Below are positions 1 to 9,700 of a stretch of DNA of 64,000 bases, piece by piece. Numbering within the stretch: the stretch's first letter is position 1; each line of letters opens with the position of its first letter. Position numbers and translations under genes: made by a program. The notes under the pieces were generated by a model. It did not search any database and had not been told where the DNA came from. It saw only the letters and a program-made list of their open reading frames with translations. The DNA is from RGIG9115 sp045603225. GTDB taxonomy: Bacteria; Bacillota; Clostridia; UBA1381. The DNA lies in the NCBI GenBank assembly GCA_045603225.1, contig JAZULT010000071.1, positions 1 through 64,000 of the forward strand, given 5' to 3'.

Positions 1-114
1 AACCCGCATTTGGCTTCGTTTCGTGAATTACGACTACGCATGCATAAGTTCCACTAACCAAATCATAGATTTGGAGTGTCACGTATCTGCATCTAAACTC
101 AATCAGCCCCAAAA
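1..114. other. Intergenic sequence at window start
   Basis: I see no gene here. There is a small hairpin with arms CCAAATC and GATTTGG at about 58-74. The stretch also contains CTTCGTTTCG and GACTACGCA, which resemble pieces of the MITE-like element at 57804-58056. It may be the tail of an upstream transcript or a degraded repeat. Confidence 0.3.
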
Positions 115-151
115 GGGGGTGCTGCTTAACGCAACACCCCCGTGTTTTTTT
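115..151 (+). terminator. Rho-independent terminator of an upstream gene
   Basis: The arms GGGGGTGCTG and CAACACCCCC pair with one wobble around a short loop and are followed by a run of seven T. It ends whatever transcript enters from the left of the window and insulates the GRE operon promoter. Confidence 0.85.
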
Positions 152-191
152 GTTGAAATTTTATTTTAGTCTAGACATTTCCATTTAACTA

Positions 192-220
192 TTGACAAAA
201 CAGAATAAATATGGTATAAT
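192..220 (+). promoter_or_regulatory. SigA-type promoter of the GRE operon
   Basis: TTGACA at 192-197 and TATAAT at 215-220 are separated by exactly 17 bp, both perfect consensus hexamers. A palindromic operator begins 2 bp downstream, so this intrinsically strong promoter is probably held down by a repressor. Confidence 0.9.
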
Positions 221-221
221 A

Positions 222-248
222 CAATTAGTTAAAAGATTTAACTAATTG
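222..248 (+). promoter_or_regulatory. Perfect palindromic operator, probably for the ROK repressor
   Basis: The 12-bp arms CAATTAGTTAAA and TTTAACTAATTG flank a 3-bp centre, AGA. The TTAGTT...AACTAA core matches the general form of XylR/NagC-type ROK operators. It covers the expected transcription start, so binding would block initiation or clearance. The ROK protein at 5582-6664 is the last gene of the same operon and is the likely ligand-responsive regulator. The assignment is inference. Confidence 0.75.
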
Positions 249-261
249 TAGGAGTATTAAT

Positions 262-963
262 ATGAAAATATTTAGCAAAGGGTTTAATTTCGGTCAGGAC
301 GGGCCGGGAAACAGACTTGTGTACCATTTGCAAGGCTGTAATATGAGGTGTATATGGTGTTCAAATCCTGAGGGGATGATATCAGAAGGCGGAAAAGAAT
401 ATACTGTAGCTGAAATAGCAGATGAATGTGTACGGAGTAAAATGATGTTTTTCTCAGGTGGAGGAGTCACATTTACCGGCGGAGAAGCAACACTTCAGCA
501 TGAGGAATTATTGGAAGCTTTAAAGATTTTGAAGAAAAACAACATTCATACTGCAATCGAAACAAACGGAACTTCAAAAAGACTTAATGAATTGATTACT
601 TACATTGATTATCTTATAATGGATTTTAAGCACTATGACAGCGAAATGCTTAAAAAGTATACAGGTATGGGCAATGAGGTTATAAAACTTAATTTTGAGA
701 ATTTTTGTAAAACAGGAAGACAGCTTCATATAAGAATTCCTCTCATAAACGGGATAAATACTGATAATCCCGATGGATTTGCTGAATATTTTTCAAAATA
801 TAATACCGATAATACTGTTTTCGAATTTCTTACATATCATGAATACGGAAAAGATAAGTGGAAATCTGAATATAAAGTGAAAGATGGCTTTGTAAGGCCT
901 GAAATGTTAATATCCTTTAATGAAATATTTAAAAAATACAGATTGAAATTAATAAAAACATAA
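262..963 (+). CDS. Glycyl-radical enzyme activating protein (radical SAM, short PflA-like form)
   Basis: A 233-residue radical SAM activase. C26, C30 and C33 form the CxxxCxxC motif that binds the 4Fe-4S cluster, and a GGE motif (FTGGEATLQ, about residue 74) follows for SAM binding. By family knowledge it abstracts hydrogen from the glycine of its partner enzyme. It is about the size of PflA and lacks the ferredoxin-like insert with extra Cys clusters that activases of CutC, glycerol-dehydratase and HypD enzymes usually carry. The start has a good AGGAG 7 bp upstream. The GRE begins 12 bp after its stop, so partnership is nearly certain. Confidence 0.93.
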   Translation: MKIFSKGFNFGQDGPGNRLVYHLQGCNMRCIWCSNPEGMISEGGKEYTVAEIADECVRSKMMFFSGGGVTFTGGEATLQHEELLEALKILKKNNIHTAIETNGTSKRLNELITYIDYLIMDFKHYDSEMLKKYTGMGNEVIKLNFENFCKTGRQLHIRIPLINGINTDNPDGFAEYFSKYNTDNTVFEFLTYHEYGKDKWKSEYKVKDGFVRPEMLISFNEIFKKYRLKLIKT

Positions 964-975
964 GGAGATGAATTT

Positions 976-3303
976 ATGTATAGCTTGTATGAAAAAGGTG
1001 AATTGACAGAAATGGCGAAGGCTCTTTTTAAAGAAGAAAGAGCTGTTGACAGACTGGATGGGTGGTTTATTGCGAAAGAAACAGAGATGCTAACGGATGA
1101 AAAATATAAAGATATGCATCCTGAGATAAAAAAAGCGTATCTTAACTGCGAGGTTCTTAAAAATATTCCTATATCTCTTAGCGAGCACGCTGTTTTTGTG
1201 GGAACACAGCGTGATGCGTTCGCAAAAAGCTATGCACTTATCAATCCTTCTTTTACGGTTGAAGGTTTTTCAGGATATTGTGACCCTATGGCGATTTATA
1301 ACGATATTGAACCAAATGAAGACTTTACCAAAGAGAGAATTGATAAGGTTCATTCATTTACTGGTGAAACTAAAATGGTTGAAATGCTTAATAAGACATA
1401 TTCGGAAGCTGAGAATTATACAAAAGAAGTTATATTTTTTGTAGAACAGGTGACGGGACATGTTATTCCTGATTTCAGATATGTACTTAAAAACGGTATT
1501 GATGCACTTATAAAAGAAGCAGAATCAAAAAACGGAGAATTTTATGAAGCAGCGGCTATAGCTCTTGGTGGTGTTAAAATTCTTATTGACAGATATATTG
1601 AACTTATTTCACAAAAGAAAAAGCTTTGCGGAGAAAAACGTTTAAAACAACTTGAATTTCTTGAAAAGTCACTAAAAAACATCTATTCAGGTGGAGCACA
1701 AAATTTATACGAAGCAATTCAACTTTATATTCTTTTGTGGGAAGTAATGTGTATTGAACAGGCTCCGAATCCTTATGCATTCTCTGTCGGAAATGCAGAT
1801 AGAATTTTTGAACCATACAGAAAAGATTTAAGCAGGGAAGACGCGGCAGAGCTTTTTAAACACTTCCTTGTATTTTATAATGTTGGCGACAGAAGCTGGG
1901 CAATTTCTCAGAATGTGCTTATAAGTGGACGTGATATCGACGGAAATGATCTTACCAATACGATGTCGTATGCAATACTTGATGCTTATTATGATATGAA
2001 TTTGCCACAGCCTATACTTTCTGTAAAGCTTCATAAAAATACTCCCGATAAGCTTTATGAAGAAATGGGTAGATTTTTCTTCTCGGAAGGAGTTCTTACT
2101 CCATCGCTGTTTAATGATGATGCTCTTTTTGAGGTGCTTAAGATTAATGGAGTGGAAGAAGAGGATATTCCTGATTATTCTGTTGCAGGATGTCAGGAAC
2201 CCCTTATAATGGGTAAGGATAACGGAAACACAACAAATAGCTGGCTGAGTCTTCCGAAAGTTCTCGAAATGGTGCTTACAGGTGGAAAATCTCTTATAAC
2301 GGGAGATACGCTAGTTGAAGTGGAAGAAACGGATATTGATGATATAAGAAATGCATTTTATAAAACTCTTGATATTGTAATTGATAAAATGGTTGAATCA
2401 GCAAATTGTGCCTCAATTGCGTTGTCAGAATTGAAAGTTCCTTTCCTGAGTTGTTTTATGGGCGGACTTGAATACGGTGCTGATATGCGTGACACAAAAG
2501 TTCAGGGTACAAAGTATAACGGTAGCGGCTGTCTTGTTCACGGACTTACAGTTCTTGCTGATTCCTTTATTGCTATTGATGAATTTGTGAAAAAGTATCC
2601 TGACGGCAAGGAAACCCTTGTAAATGCGCTTAAAAACAATTTCGAAGGCTATGCGGATTTAAGGGAATTCCTTCTTTCCTGTCCTAAATTCGGTAATAAT
2701 ATTGAGGTTGTGGACAATGAAGCACATGAAATTGCGATTAAAGTTTCGCAAATGCTCCGTTCAAAGAAGAATTATCTGGGTAATTCATTCAGACCTGACT
2801 TTTCAAGTCCATCCACTCATCTTACATATGGCTATTGGGTTGGTGCAACACCTGACGGAAGAAAGAGTCGTGATATGCTCGGTTATGGTGTTGATCCACT
2901 TTATGGTGAGGCATCAAACGGACTTGGTTTCCGGATGCTTTCAAATATGAAACTGCCTTTCGAAGAATTCAACGGAGGCTATGCATCACATCTTGGTATT
3001 GATCCAAAATACTTTAATGGAGAAGATTTTGGTACAAAGGGCGTGGAATTTTATCAGAATATTATAAAACCGTTGTTCTTTAATGAACTTAAAGAGGGCG
3101 TTTCACCATTCTATCTTTATGTAAACGTGACAACGCCTGAAACCTTGAGAAAGGTACTTGCAAATCCTGAAAAATATGCACCGAGCGGTGTTTATATTAT
3201 GAGAATTCACGGGACATTTGTAAATTTCCTTGATTTGTCTCCCGAGATTCAACAGGATATAATAACGAGACTTGACCTCGGATCAACTAATATTGGAGGA
3301 TGA
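976..3303 (+). CDS. Glycyl-radical enzyme of unknown substrate (PFL/dehydratase superfamily)
   Basis: A 775-residue GRE with the usual N-terminal PFL-like barrel. The active-site thiyl cysteine is C406 in AGCQEP. E408 keeps the C-x-E arrangement seen in diol and glycerol dehydratases, choline lyase and related eliminases, not the CC pair of pyruvate formate-lyase. The radical glycine is G746 in IMRIHGTFVNF, followed by LDLSPEIQQDI, which matches the usual LSPELQ tail. Flanking residues depart from the classical R-[IVT]-[CSA]-G-Y pattern: His before and Thr after the Gly. Neighbouring sugar kinase, phosphomannose isomerase and ROK repressor suggest a sugar- or polyol-derived substrate. The actual reaction cannot be read from sequence. 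Confidence 0.88.
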   Translation: MYSLYEKGELTEMAKALFKEERAVDRLDGWFIAKETEMLTDEKYKDMHPEIKKAYLNCEVLKNIPISLSEHAVFVGTQRDAFAKSYALINPSFTVEGFSGYCDPMAIYNDIEPNEDFTKERIDKVHSFTGETKMVEMLNKTYSEAENYTKEVIFFVEQVTGHVIPDFRYVLKNGIDALIKEAESKNGEFYEAAAIALGGVKILIDRYIELISQKKKLCGEKRLKQLEFLEKSLKNIYSGGAQNLYEAIQLYILLWEVMCIEQAPNPYAFSVGNADRIFEPYRKDLSREDAAELFKHFLVFYNVGDRSWAISQNVLISGRDIDGNDLTNTMSYAILDAYYDMNLPQPILSVKLHKNTPDKLYEEMGRFFFSEGVLTPSLFNDDALFEVLKINGVEEEDIPDYSVAGCQEPLIMGKDNGNTTNSWLSLPKVLEMVLTGGKSLITGDTLVEVEETDIDDIRNAFYKTLDIVIDKMVESANCASIALSELKVPFLSCFMGGLEYGADMRDTKVQGTKYNGSGCLVHGLTVLADSFIAIDEFVKKYPDGKETLVNALKNNFEGYADLREFLLSCPKFGNNIEVVDNEAHEIAIKVSQMLRSKKNYLGNSFRPDFSSPSTHLTYGYWVGATPDGRKSRDMLGYGVDPLYGEASNGLGFRMLSNMKLPFEEFNGGYASHLGIDPKYFNGEDFGTKGVEFYQNIIKPLFFNELKEGVSPFYLYVNVTTPETLRKVLANPEKYAPSGVYIMRIHGTFVNFLDLSPEIQQDIITRLDLGSTNIGG

Positions 3304-3307
3304 TATA

Positions 3308-4558
3308 ATGAGAATTGTGGGAATAGATATAGGAACAACAAGTGTTTGCGGTATTGCACTTGATGTTGACACAGGATGTGTTATAAAATCACGTACTGAA
3401 AACAGCAATGCATTTATAGATAATTCTGAATCGTGGGAAAAGATTCAGTCTGTTGATAAAATCATGGCAGTTGCAATGGATATATTAAATGATTTGACTG
3501 ATGATACAACTGCAGTTGTCGGTGTGACGGGGCAGATGCATGGAATTGTCTACACGGATAAAGATGGAAAAGCTGTCAGTCCACTTTATACATGGCAGGA
3601 CGGCAGAGGTAATCAGGAGTACAGAGGAACAACATACGCGGAGTTTCTTGGAAGTAGTACAGGCTACGGTGCTGTTACAGATTTTTACAATAAGGAAAAC
3701 GGAATCAGACCGGAAACGGCAGTGAATTACTGTACAATTCATGATTATTTGGTTATGAAGCTTTGCGGTCTTCGTACTCCTGTTATACATGATACTGATT
3801 ACGCAAGCTTCGGAAAAGGTGTCAGAGATAATAATGCAGAGGTTGTATCAGGATATAAAATTGTGGGAGAATATAAAGGAATACCTGTCGGTGTTGCCAT
3901 AGGTGACAATCAGGCGAGTGTATTTTCAACGCTTGCAAACGAAAACGATATTCTTTTAAATGTCGGGACAGGAAGTCAGATTTCTGTTGTATCAGATATT
4001 CCTGTAAATGCTGATAATATAGAGACAAGGCCGTATTTTGACGGAAAGTATCTTGTTGTAGGTGCGGCACTTTGCGGTGGAAGAGCATATTCCATTCTTA
4101 AGAATTTTTATTATCAGGTGTTTGGATATGTGACTGATATAAAAGAAACCGATGTTTATGATATAATGAATAAAATGATATCAGATACCAATCTGACAGT
4201 TAAGATTGATACACGTTTTGCGGGAACAAGAAGTGATAACAGTATTACGGGTTCAATCAGCGGTATAACCGAAAACAATTTTACGCCCGGACAAATTACG
4301 CTTGGAGTGCTTGACGGAATTGTAAAAGAGCTGTATAATATGTATAAGATTATGAATATAAAAAAATCCGGACTCGTGGGTTCAGGAAACGGTATACGTA
4401 AAAATTCCTCGCTTGTTAAATGTGCAGAATTAATTTTCGAAAGCAAAATGCAGATACCGTCACACGTGGAAGAAGCGGCATTTGGTGCAGCGCTTTACGG
4501 TGGAGTGGCATGCGGTATAATAAGGGATAGACAAAAATTTATAAGGTATGAGGGTTAA
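3308..4558 (+). CDS. FGGY-family carbohydrate kinase
   Basis: A 416-residue sugar kinase of the actin/hexokinase/Hsp70 fold. The N-terminal phosphate-1 loop is GIDIGTTS, a GQMHG motif typical of xylulokinase and sedoheptulokinase relatives follows, then GDNQAS, NVGTGSQ and the C-terminal adenosine motif GSGNGIRKN. It is shorter than most FGGY kinases (about 480-520). ATG 3308 is chosen because GGAGG ends about 7 bp before it; an in-frame ATG at 3272 lies inside the GRE gene. It probably phosphorylates the sugar or polyol that the operon handles. A sedoheptulokinase-like identity is possible but unproven. Confidence 0.85.
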   Translation: MRIVGIDIGTTSVCGIALDVDTGCVIKSRTENSNAFIDNSESWEKIQSVDKIMAVAMDILNDLTDDTTAVVGVTGQMHGIVYTDKDGKAVSPLYTWQDGRGNQEYRGTTYAEFLGSSTGYGAVTDFYNKENGIRPETAVNYCTIHDYLVMKLCGLRTPVIHDTDYASFGKGVRDNNAEVVSGYKIVGEYKGIPVGVAIGDNQASVFSTLANENDILLNVGTGSQISVVSDIPVNADNIETRPYFDGKYLVVGAALCGGRAYSILKNFYYQVFGYVTDIKETDVYDIMNKMISDTNLTVKIDTRFAGTRSDNSITGSISGITENNFTPGQITLGVLDGIVKELYNMYKIMNIKKSGLVGSGNGIRKNSSLVKCAELIFESKMQIPSHVEEAAFGAALYGGVACGIIRDRQKFIRYEG

Positions 4559-4560
4559 AT

Positions 4561-5577
4561 ATGATTAACAGACCAATATTTTTTGAAAGAAACAGAGTTG
4601 GAAGAGTGTATACTGGTGGAAAGCTTTTTTATGGATTTTTCGGAGATGAACCTGTTGACGGATTTTTGCCTGAAGAATGGATTGCTTCAAGTGTAAAAGC
4701 GCTTAATAAAGAAATGAACATCGAGAATGAGGGCATATCGAAAATAAAGGGAGAAAAGCTTTATTTTGACGAGCTTCTTAAGAAGTATCCTGCCGAAATG
4801 CTTGGTGCTTCGAAAAAGATGCGCATTCTTGTGAAAATACTTGACAGTGCGGTACGTCTTCCTGCTCAGGCGCATCCTGATAAAGAATTTTCAAGAAAAC
4901 ATTTTAATTCGGAGTATGGAAAGACGGAGAGCTGGATTGTTCTTGATACAAGACCGGGGGCGAGAATTTATTTCGGATTCAAAGACGGAGTGACTCCTGA
5001 GATATTTAAAAAAGCAATTAATGACAGTGAAACAGATAAGGATGCGATGGAAAGACTTATGGAATACACAGAGCCTGAAGTCGGTGATGTGTATATAGTA
5101 CCTGCAAGAACGGTTCATGCAATCGGTGCAGGATGTCTTATTCTGGAAGTACAGGAACCTACTGATTTTACGATTCAGCCGGAACGGTGGTGTGATGAAT
5201 ATAAGCTGTCGGACGACGAAATGTATATAGGTCTTTCAAAAGAGGATGCAATTTCATGCTTTGATTTTGTAAAATCGCCTGATACACGTATCACACCTGA
5301 AATCGTTTCTGATTCTGACGGTGCGAGGATTGAAAAGCTTATAGACAAAAGACATACAGATTGTTTTGTTATTAACCGTATAACAGTAAGCGGAGGAAAA
5401 TACATTATGAATATTAATGACAGCTTTGGAGTGTATATTGTAACGTGTGGCAGCGGTGAAATCAGCGGAGAAGGATATTCGAAAGAAATTAAAAAAGGAG
5501 ACTATTTCTTTATGCCGTGTTCTGCGATGGGTAAATTTACTTTAAGCGGAAAGGCAGAGATTATAGAATGTTATTAA
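4561..5577 (+). CDS. manA: Class I mannose-6-phosphate isomerase
   Basis: A 338-residue cupin-type phosphomannose isomerase interconverting mannose-6-P and fructose-6-P. The metal site is visible as QAHPD, a downstream KTESW glutamate and the His of RTVHAIGAG, followed by the family motif LEVQEPTDFT. The gene starts 2 bp after the kinase stop, so it is translationally linked. Its place in the GRE operon suggests the pathway feeds a hexose phosphate into glycolysis. A related aldose-ketose isomerisation is possible. Confidence 0.88.
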   Translation: MINRPIFFERNRVGRVYTGGKLFYGFFGDEPVDGFLPEEWIASSVKALNKEMNIENEGISKIKGEKLYFDELLKKYPAEMLGASKKMRILVKILDSAVRLPAQAHPDKEFSRKHFNSEYGKTESWIVLDTRPGARIYFGFKDGVTPEIFKKAINDSETDKDAMERLMEYTEPEVGDVYIVPARTVHAIGAGCLILEVQEPTDFTIQPERWCDEYKLSDDEMYIGLSKEDAISCFDFVKSPDTRITPEIVSDSDGARIEKLIDKRHTDCFVINRITVSGGKYIMNINDSFGVYIVTCGSGEISGEGYSKEIKKGDYFFMPCSAMGKFTLSGKAEIIECY

Positions 5578-5581
5578 TGAT

Positions 5582-6664
5582 ATGAATAAAGGGACAAATT
5601 CTGCACTTATGAGGCAGAAAAATGAAAAAATAATACTTTCGCTAATTAATAATGAACCGTTATCAAGAGCTGAAATTGCAAAGAAAACAGGTCTTACAAA
5701 AGCGGCTGTAACAATTATAACCGAAGACCTTATAAACAGAGGGTATATAACTGAAAAAAATGTAGAGGTTAAGTCTGTGGGACGAAATCCTGTTATGCTT
5801 CATATAAACGGAGATTCAGTTTATGTTGTCGGAATTAATATAACCAGAACGGATGTTACCGTCGGAATAACGGATATCAGTGGCAAAATTGTTTCAGAGG
5901 AGTGTTTCGATATTGATGTTCCCGGAAAAACTGTTTGCAGTATAGAAAAGTCAGTAAAAAAACAGCTTTCTTTGGTTGATGAAAATAAAATATATAAATA
6001 TTCTGTAGTAACTCCCGGACCGGTTGACACAAGAAGGGGAATAATTCTTAATCCGCCTAATTTTGATGAATGGCATGGCTTTGAAATTGTTAAAAATATT
6101 GGTGGAATGACAGATAAGAAAGTTGTGTTCGGGAACGTATCAGCGGCTACTGCACTTGCTGAAAAGTATTTTGGAGCAGGGACAAATTGCAGTGATTTTA
6201 TTGCACTTCTTGTTGACAGCGGTATAGGTTCGGGAATCGTAACAAATAACTGCCTTTTTGACGGCAGAAGCGAGTTCGGTCATATATCAATTAATCATAC
6301 CGGGAAACCGTGCCGATGCGGAAACAGGGGATGTCTTGAAAGGTATGCTTCAATTCCTGAACTGCTGGAAGATACAAAGTACGATTCGTGGAAGAATGTT
6401 GTTGATGATAATAACTACGAAATCATAAAAAAAGAGGCTGATTATCTTGGAATGGCGATTATTTCGGCATGTAATGTGTTCAATATAGAAAAAGCGGTAA
6501 TATGCGGAGATGTTACATATAAACCTGAAATGATTGTAAAACTAATTTCAGATAAAATCTCTGAAAGTGTATTTACAAATATCGGTTTTGAAGTTAAATC
6601 AGGTGTGGTAAATTCAAAAACACTTATTGCTTCGTCTATTGCGGTAGATTCATTTTTTAATTAA
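5582..6664 (+). CDS. ROK-family transcriptional repressor
   Basis: A 360-residue ROK regulator. Residues about 12-60 form a winged helix-turn-helix (LSRAEIAKKTGLTKAAV). The remainder is a sugar-kinase-like ROK domain with DSGIGSGI, an EFGHISI segment and the zinc-binding CRCGNRGCLE motif. It has no obvious own Shine-Dalgarno and begins 4 bp after manA, so coupling is likely. As in XylR/NagC relatives it should bind the palindrome at 222-248 and be released by a sugar or sugar phosphate, giving autoregulation of the whole operon. Ligand unknown. Confidence 0.9.
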   Translation: MNKGTNSALMRQKNEKIILSLINNEPLSRAEIAKKTGLTKAAVTIITEDLINRGYITEKNVEVKSVGRNPVMLHINGDSVYVVGINITRTDVTVGITDISGKIVSEECFDIDVPGKTVCSIEKSVKKQLSLVDENKIYKYSVVTPGPVDTRRGIILNPPNFDEWHGFEIVKNIGGMTDKKVVFGNVSAATALAEKYFGAGTNCSDFIALLVDSGIGSGIVTNNCLFDGRSEFGHISINHTGKPCRCGNRGCLERYASIPELLEDTKYDSWKNVVDDNNYEIIKKEADYLGMAIISACNVFNIEKAVICGDVTYKPEMIVKLISDKISESVFTNIGFEVKSGVVNSKTLIASSIAVDSFFN

Positions 6665-6671
6665 TAGTAAC

Positions 6672-6718
6672 AGGCGGATTGTTGTAATCATTTTTATGGA
6701 TCAATAATACGCCTTTTT
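6672..6718 (+). terminator. Terminator of the GRE operon
   Basis: GGCG and CGCC close a long stem that includes ATTGTTG against CAATAAT with one wobble, followed by five T. It separates the GRE operon from the glycosyltransferase gene. Confidence 0.75.
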
Positions 6719-6720
6719 CC

Positions 6721-6749
6721 TTGACTTTTTTTTTATTTTATGATATTAT
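6721..6749 (+). promoter_or_regulatory. SigA-type promoter for the glycosyltransferase operon
   Basis: TTGACT (6721-6726), a 17-bp T-rich spacer and TATTAT (6744-6749), placed 40 bp before the start codon. Confidence 0.75.
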
Positions 6750-6789
6750 AAAAGGTAAGTGTATTGTAACAGAAAGGAAACAGTGAATT

Positions 6790-9700
6790 ATGGGAGCTGT
6801 TGTATTTAGCGGAATTTTAAGTGCATTTTTAATGTATTTAATTTATCATCATGTTTTACGATATAAAGATAATAGCTTGAAAAATGATAGTATAGTCAGT
6901 TTTGGTTTTATGCTCGTATTTTTTTTTGCTGCTGTACTTAGGATTTATTTCGGAATAACAGAGCCGGGATATGAAACTGATATAGGATGCTTCCAGGGCT
7001 GGTCAAGCGCTGTTTACGAACATGGATTATCAAAGTTTTATAAGCTTGATATGTTTTCAGATTATCCTCCCGGATACATGTATGTTCTGTGGGTTATTGG
7101 ATTTGTAAAATCGTTGATAGGTGAAAAACTGATTCTTGTAAAGCTTCCGGCAATAATTCTTGATTTGATTGCAGGTGTCATGATTTTTCGTGTGGCTTGC
7201 AAACGTTTTTCTGCGAAAAAGGCAACTTTTCTTTCGGGGATGTTTTTGCTGTCACCGGCTGTTATTTTAAATTCATCAATCTGGGGACAGGTAGATATAG
7301 TATATACTGCGATTATTGCGCTTTCCATTTATTTTCTTTACAGAAAAATGTTATTGCCGGCATATCTTGCTTTTGCTGTTGCGGTTCTTGTAAAACCTCA
7401 GGCTCTTATTTTCACGCCTGTGTTTTTGTATGAATTTATTGATAATTATATAAAGACAAGAAATATAAAAAGCCTTGTATACAGATTGATTTTTGCGTTG
7501 TTGTCAGCAGGTCTGCTGGTGATTCTTGCTCTGCCCTTTGGGATTGATGAAGTGTTTAAACAGTATGAGCTAACACTTGAATCGTATCCGTATGCTACGG
7601 TTAACGCCTTTAATATATTCGGAGCGTTTAATCTTAACTGGGACGGTCTGACACCTCTGTACTCATGGATTGGTACTGCAGGGATAATATTTTCTGTGCT
7701 GTACACTGCTTTTTGTTTCATAAAAGGGAACAGAAATTATTTCTTTCTTGCCGGAGCACTTGTATTTATGGTGTATATGTTGTCAACAAAAATGCATGAG
7801 CGCTATGCATATCCCGCAATGCTACTGTTCCTTCTGGCTTATATCACAGAGCCGAGACGTGAGTCAATATATCTTTTTATGATGACGACATTTTCGCAGA
7901 TGATAAATACTGCGTTTGTGCTTTTTGTGGCTCAGACGGATATAAATTATTATGCTAAAAGTCCGTTTATAATCGTGTTTTCGATTGTAAATATATTGAT
8001 TCTCGGCTATATGTTATATGCAGGAGTAAAGCTTTCGAAGCAAGCAAGTAAAAAAGATATAATGTCGCTGCCTGAACGTAAATATAAATTCTGCGTTAGG
8101 TTCAAAACACGTGAGGTAAGAAAATTTAAGAAGCTCGATTATGTGCTTGTTATTTCGTTGACTGCATTGTATGGAATTATATCATTTATTAATCTCGGAG
8201 AAACAAAAGCCCCGCAAACATATGCGGATATTGCTGAAACTCCTGTTGTGGTTGAGTTTGACAGAGTGACATATGTAGACAAATTAATAGTATATAATTC
8301 GTGTAATGACTTAAACGAAGACAGAATTCTTGAAGTTACCTGTGTTACTCCTGAGGGCGAGGAAACCATTCAGTATACAGATGCAAATCCTTTTAAATGG
8401 GAGTTTCTTGATTTCGGGAAAGAAGTATCTTCAATAACAATCGGCACTGAAAATGAACGTATAATGCTTATGGAAGTAGGATTCCTCGGAGAAGACGGCT
8501 TGATAGAGGTGACTTCGGAAAGTTCGCTGTTTGATGAACAGGAGCTTATACCGGATAGAGCTACGTATCTTAACGGAACTTATTTTGATGAAATATACCA
8601 TGCAAGAACAGGATATGAATTCAGTAACGGATTTGATGTATATGAATGGACGCATCCGCCGCTTGGAAAGGTGTTTATATCAGCCGGAATAAATCTGTTC
8701 GGAATGACACCATTCGGCTGGAGAATTGCCGGAAACCTGTTCGGAATTATGATGGTTCCTCTGATGTATATATTTGCAAGGAGAATGTTCAGCAAGACAT
8801 TTATAGCTTTTTTCACTACGGTGCTTTTTACCTTTGACTTCATGCATTTTGCTCAGACGAGAATTGCTACAATTGACGTTTACGGCACATTTTTCATTAT
8901 ACTGATGTACATTTTTATGTACAGGTATTATCAGATGTCTTTTTACGACTGTTCGCTCCGGAAAACGTTTGTTCCTCTGCTTCTTACGGGAATAGCATTC
9001 GGTCTTGGAGCCGCAAGTAAATGGACTGCTATATATGCGTGTATGGGGATAGCTGTTTTGTTTTTCGGTATTATGTATAAGCGGTATTATGAGTACCGTG
9101 AACAGGGGATTGATATTTTTATCAGGAAATTTGCTGCGACATGTATTTTCTGCGTACTTGCGTTTATAATCATCCCGGTTCTGATATACATGATTTCATA
9201 TATACCGTACTTGAATACGGAAAATACTGACGGACTCAGGACAATAATTCAGAATCAGACTGATATGTATGTATATCATTCCGATACAGTAGTATCGTCT
9301 GAACATCCGTATGCTTCAAAATGGTATACATGGCTGTTGATGATAAGACCGATTTTTTACTATTCGGGAGATACGGCAAACGGTCTTAAAGAGGGAATAA
9401 GTGCGTTTGGAAATCCTGCTGTATGGTGGCTTGGACTTATTGCTGTTTTCTTTAATATTTATATAGCAGCTACAAAGAAAGACAGAAAAGCGATATTTTT
9501 ACTTGTCGGTTATTTTTCGTGTCTTATACCGTGGATACCTATCGAACGTACGACTTTTATATATCATTATTTCCCGTGTGTTCCGTTTATGACGATGATG
9601 ATAGGGAGAACGTATGAGTATATTTATTACCTCAATGTAAAAGTTGCAAAACGAGGTTTTTTGGTTCATGTAATAGCGGCTGTTATACTTTTTGCTATGT

